Positions 62,001 to 64,000 of a DNA stretch of 64,000 bases are shown one piece after another. The DNA comes from Granulosicoccus sp964390335 (lineage in GTDB: Bacteria; Pseudomonadota; Gammaproteobacteria; Granulosicoccales; Granulosicoccaceae), in the NCBI GenBank assembly GCA_964390335.1, contig CAYMHU010000012.1, positions 1 through 64,000 of the forward strand, read 5' to 3'. The notes beneath the pieces are model-generated. The model saw only the letters and a list, made by a program, of their open reading frames with translations, was not told the DNA's origin and did no database searches. The first letter of the stretch is position 1, and each line of letters starts with the position of its first letter. Both the position numbers and the translations under genes were made by a program.

Positions 62001-64000
62001 AGGGGCAACGTCGGTACCTTGAATCATTAAACGCGTATGCTCGCCAGTTTGTACAGCCCGCGTCACGACCAGACGTAGATGCCATAACGGGTATCCCGCC
62101 TACAGTGGCAATTGAACAGCGCACCAGCCGTGGCGGTCGTAAAAGCACGGTTGCAACGATGACAGAGATCTATCATTTTCTGCGACTCATGTTTGTCAAA
62201 CTCGGCGAGCAATATTGTCCCGATTGTGGTGTACCCATTAGTGCGCAATCCATCGATGCAATAACAGCGCAAGTATTGAAAAAACATCGCGGTAAAAATA
62301 TTCAACTGCACGCGCCTTTAATCGTTGACCGTAAAGGGTTTTATACCGACTTGGCAAAATGGGCATTGAATAAAGGCTTTGATCATTTACGTGTAGACGG
62401 CGAAAAAACACCCACCGACAATTGGCCACGATTAGATCGCTTCAAAGAACACAACATCGATTTACCGGTAGGCTCTATTGTGGTCGACGTTAAAACCGAA
62501 GCCAAAATCAGCGCGATGATTGAGCGCGCCGTGAACTATGGTAGTGGTGTGGTAAAAATTGGCAGTACCACCAAGAATGAAACCTTGTTCTCTACGCATA
62601 GAGCCTGCAGCAGTTGCCATCAAAGCTTTCCTGAACTTGATCCACGCATGTTCTCCTACAACTCGAAGCACGGTTGGTGTACCAGCTGTTACGGCACAGG
62701 CTTAGAACTGAGCGGCTTCGACGAAGAGCAAAGCGGTGAAGAAAGCGGCTGGCAACCGGGTGAAGACGATGAAACACGCATTTGTGAAGATTGTGAAGGT
62801 TATCGATTAAAGCCTGCATCGCTATCGGTGTATTTTAAGGATCGCAATATTGCTGAGTACACAGAGCTCTCTATCGTCGATGCAATGAACGTATTTAAAA
62901 AGCTGAAGCTGAATGAGCGAGAATCGTTAATTGCACGCGACAGCCTCACCGAATTGGTTTCACGGTTAACGTTTTTAGATGAAGTTGGCCTATCCTATTT
63001 ATCATTAGACCGAGCGGCCCCCACATTAAGTGGTGGCGAAGCGCAACGTATTCGACTGGCTGCGCAATTGGGTTCGAACCTACGCGGCGTGTGTTACATC
63101 CTCGATGAACCTACCATTGGCCTACACCCTCGCGATAATCGCATGCTACTGAGCACGTTGGCCAACCTGCGCAACAAGGGCAATACTATCGTCGTGGTAG
63201 AGCACGATGAAGAAACGATCAATAGCGCTGAGCACGTGATTGACATTGGCCCCGGTGCCGGCGTGCGCGGTGGTGAAGTTGTGGCTACGGGTACGGTAAA
63301 ACAAATTCGTAAAAATAAAGCGTCTATTACTGGCAAAATGCTTGACCAGCCGCTACAGCATCCCTTGTACAAGCCGCGCGGTAAGGCTGAACAGCGGTTA
63401 AGCGTTACGGGTGCAACCCTGCATAACCTCAAATCGGTTAATGCTGAACTCCCGTTACATCAACTGGTTTGTATTTCGGGTGTATCTGGTTCTGGCAAAA
63501 GCACGCTAATCAGAAACATTGTGTACGACAACCTGAAAGTGCTGAACAATCAAAAGCGCAATCGAAAGCTCAAGCGTTTAACAGGCTGTAAAAAAATAAG
63601 TGGCTGGGAGAATATCACTCGGTTACTGGAAGTGGATCAAACCCCTATCGGTAAAACCCCACGCTCCTGCCCTGCCACGTACATTGGTTTTTGGGACAAC
63701 ATCCGACGCCTATTTGCCGATACCACCGAGGCGCGTGTTCGTGGTTATGGCGCGAGTCGGTTCTCGTTCAATGTTGCCGGTGGCAGATGCGCTGAATGTG
63801 ATGGTCAAGGCATGCGCCGCATAGAAATGAATTTTCTGCCTGACGTTAAAGTACCTTGCGATGTATGCAACGGCGCCAGGTTCAATACGGAAACCCTGTC
63901 GGTGTTATACAAAGACAAGTCCATTGGCGATGTGTTGAACATGAACGTGGATGACGCGGTTGAATTTTTCGCCGCGCATGCGCCCCTGCATCATCCGTTG
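59063..64000 (+). CDS. double-length UvrA-like protein (partial, runs off the window)
   Basis: One open frame of 1646 codons reaches the window edge. It is two UvrA-like halves joined end to end. The first half (about 1-920) has Walker A sites at 59156 and 60881 and signatures LSGGE at about 60,418 and 61,459. The second (from about 930) begins RIHVQHAREHNLKNV and has Walker A sites at about 61,951 and 63,478 and LSGGE at about 63,024. Each half keeps the zinc-ribbon cysteine pairs (CESCG, CPACSG, CPDCG, CAECDG). UvrA normally works as a dimer in nucleotide excision repair; here two protomers are fused. It may be a paralogue for special damage or drug resistance rather than the main UvrA. Confidence 0.9.
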   Translation, partial: MSKHIMIKNAAQNNLQQLDLKLPHGELIVITGVSGSGKSTLAFDTVFAEGQRRYVETFSPYARQFLDRMDKPKVDRIEGIPPAIAIDQTNPVRTSRSTVGTMTELNDHIKLLFARTATLYCESCGKPVKRDSAQSIAEDAMAVEKRTMVTFSIDIPGNFSASEIEDWLARQGYTRIHKRSKNTVEVIQDRLRTTKANFGRLVEAIEAALRYGQGKVTLYELDDERKARKPKSYSVTLQCAKCNIKYKDPTPSSFSFNSPIGACETCRGFGRVMGIDYRLVLPDDRKTLAQGAVKVFQTETNKICQRDMEKEAKKQGIPLDKPWGKLSKKHKSWVIDGKGDWYGIAGFFSWLEGRAYKMHVRVMLSKYRSYDECPDCNGARLKSESLLWRVGKLNVHDMMRLPLKKTYEFIQHFATDDIDEPTELVMAEMQSRLRYLNDVGLGYLTLDRQSRTLSGGEVQRINLTTALGTSLVNTLFVLDEPSIGLHSRDMDRVTRVLHRLRDAGNTLIVVEHDPQLMLAADRIIDMGPGPGSAGGQIVFNGSPKKLLSNKKSLTAAYLNGSESLRFSHSQTRKANSKSLKITDATGHNLRNVSVDIPLNQMVCITGPSGSGKSTLIQDTLYNALSAIKGQPKDLAEPHGAIEGHEHINDVVLVDQSPIGKSARSNPVSYTGAFDPIRKLFEKVPEAKERGYKASSFSFNSGMRCPACSGNGFEHVEMQFLSDVYIRCGECNGSRYRAELLEINLFSEHRPNGASIADVLSMTVDEALDFFKDETKVLAALKPLADVGLGYLQLGQPVPTLSGGEAQRLKLAAHLGKTNQDATLFLFDEPTTGLHFNDIAKLLLAFEQLVEKGHSLIVIEHNLDVISNADWIVDLGPDGGEDGGKVMVTGTPLKLMSNKKSATAAALRDYRDATDKLMHSGVAENAAKVKLAPSDRIHVQHAREHNLKNVDITIPHDKFTVITGMSGSGKSTLAFDIVFKEGQRRYLESLNAYARQFVQPASRPDVDAITGIPPTVAIEQRTSRGGRKSTVATMTEIYHFLRLMFVKLGEQYCPDCGVPISAQSIDAITAQVLKKHRGKNIQLHAPLIVDRKGFYTDLAKWALNKGFDHLRVDGEKTPTDNWPRLDRFKEHNIDLPVGSIVVDVKTEAKISAMIERAVNYGSGVVKIGSTTKNETLFSTHRACSSCHQSFPELDPRMFSYNSKHGWCTSCYGTGLELSGFDEEQSGEESGWQPGEDDETRICEDCEGYRLKPASLSVYFKDRNIAEYTELSIVDAMNVFKKLKLNERESLIARDSLTELVSRLTFLDEVGLSYLSLDRAAPTLSGGEAQRIRLAAQLGSNLRGVCYILDEPTIGLHPRDNRMLLSTLANLRNKGNTIVVVEHDEETINSAEHVIDIGPGAGVRGGEVVATGTVKQIRKNKASITGKMLDQPLQHPLYKPRGKAEQRLSVTGATLHNLKSVNAELPLHQLVCISGVSGSGKSTLIRNIVYDNLKVLNNQKRNRKLKRLTGCKKISGWENITRLLEVDQTPIGKTPRSCPATYIGFWDNIRRLFADTTEARVRGYGASRFSFNVAGGRCAECDGQGMRRIEMNFLPDVKVPCDVCNGARFNTETLSVLYKDKSIGDVLNMNVDDAVEFFAAHAPLHHPL

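Overview
The window is a stretch of chromosome from a gammaproteobacterium. The evidence is the str, S10, spc, alpha and rpoBC ribosomal clusters in nearly the standard proteobacterial order, two tuf genes, a tRNA-Tyr/Gly/Thr–tufB–tRNA-Trp–secE–nusG block, LptE, a hexameric-type citrate synthase, and an L10 leader that matches the enterobacterial one in its core. I cannot place it below class from sequence alone. No phage, integrase, transposase or CRISPR array is visible.

Positions 1-37,040 read almost entirely leftward (minus strand). In transcription order: a strong promoter at 37,040; tRNA-Tyr, tRNA-Gly, tRNA-Thr, tufB, tRNA-Trp, secE, nusG, rplK, rplA; an L10-type leader; rplJ, rplL, rpoB, rpoC; a PLP-dependent class V aminotransferase; rpsL, rpsG, fusA, tufA, rpsJ. 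The chain then breaks. A plus-strand lipoprotein gene with a bidirectional terminator lies between rpsJ and rplC, and rplC has its own promoter and a long structured leader. From there rplC to rplQ run without interruption (27 genes, including rpmJ, secY and rpoA), followed by an ABC exporter gene and gpsA. This is the cell's main set of genes for ribosomes, RNA polymerase, elongation factors and protein export.

Positions 37,041-45,346 hold short units of ordinary metabolism and envelope genes: a minus-strand lipoprotein gene, a plus-strand gltA–flavin reductase–ghrA-like operon, a solitary minus-strand lptE, and a plus-strand operon with a one-motif phospholipase-D-like protein, an RNB exoribonuclease and two glycosyltransferases.

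Positions 45,336-51,064 are the most unusual part. Four tightly coupled minus-strand genes encode two metzincin proteases (astacin-like), one gluzincin protease (M4-like) and a metallo-beta-lactamase-fold protein. None has a visible signal peptide. One metzincin has a single cysteine, in a CGLP context near its N-terminus that resembles the cysteine switch of matrix metalloproteases. I regard this as the best candidate for an undescribed system.

Positions 51,185-59,033 are a minus-strand gene string: phytanoyl-CoA-dioxygenase-like protein, CobS-like AAA+ ATPase, CobT-like VWA protein, leuS, an EamA transporter and an NAD-dependent epimerase. From 59,063 to the window edge a divergent plus-strand gene encodes a double-length UvrA with four Walker A sites; its end lies outside the window.
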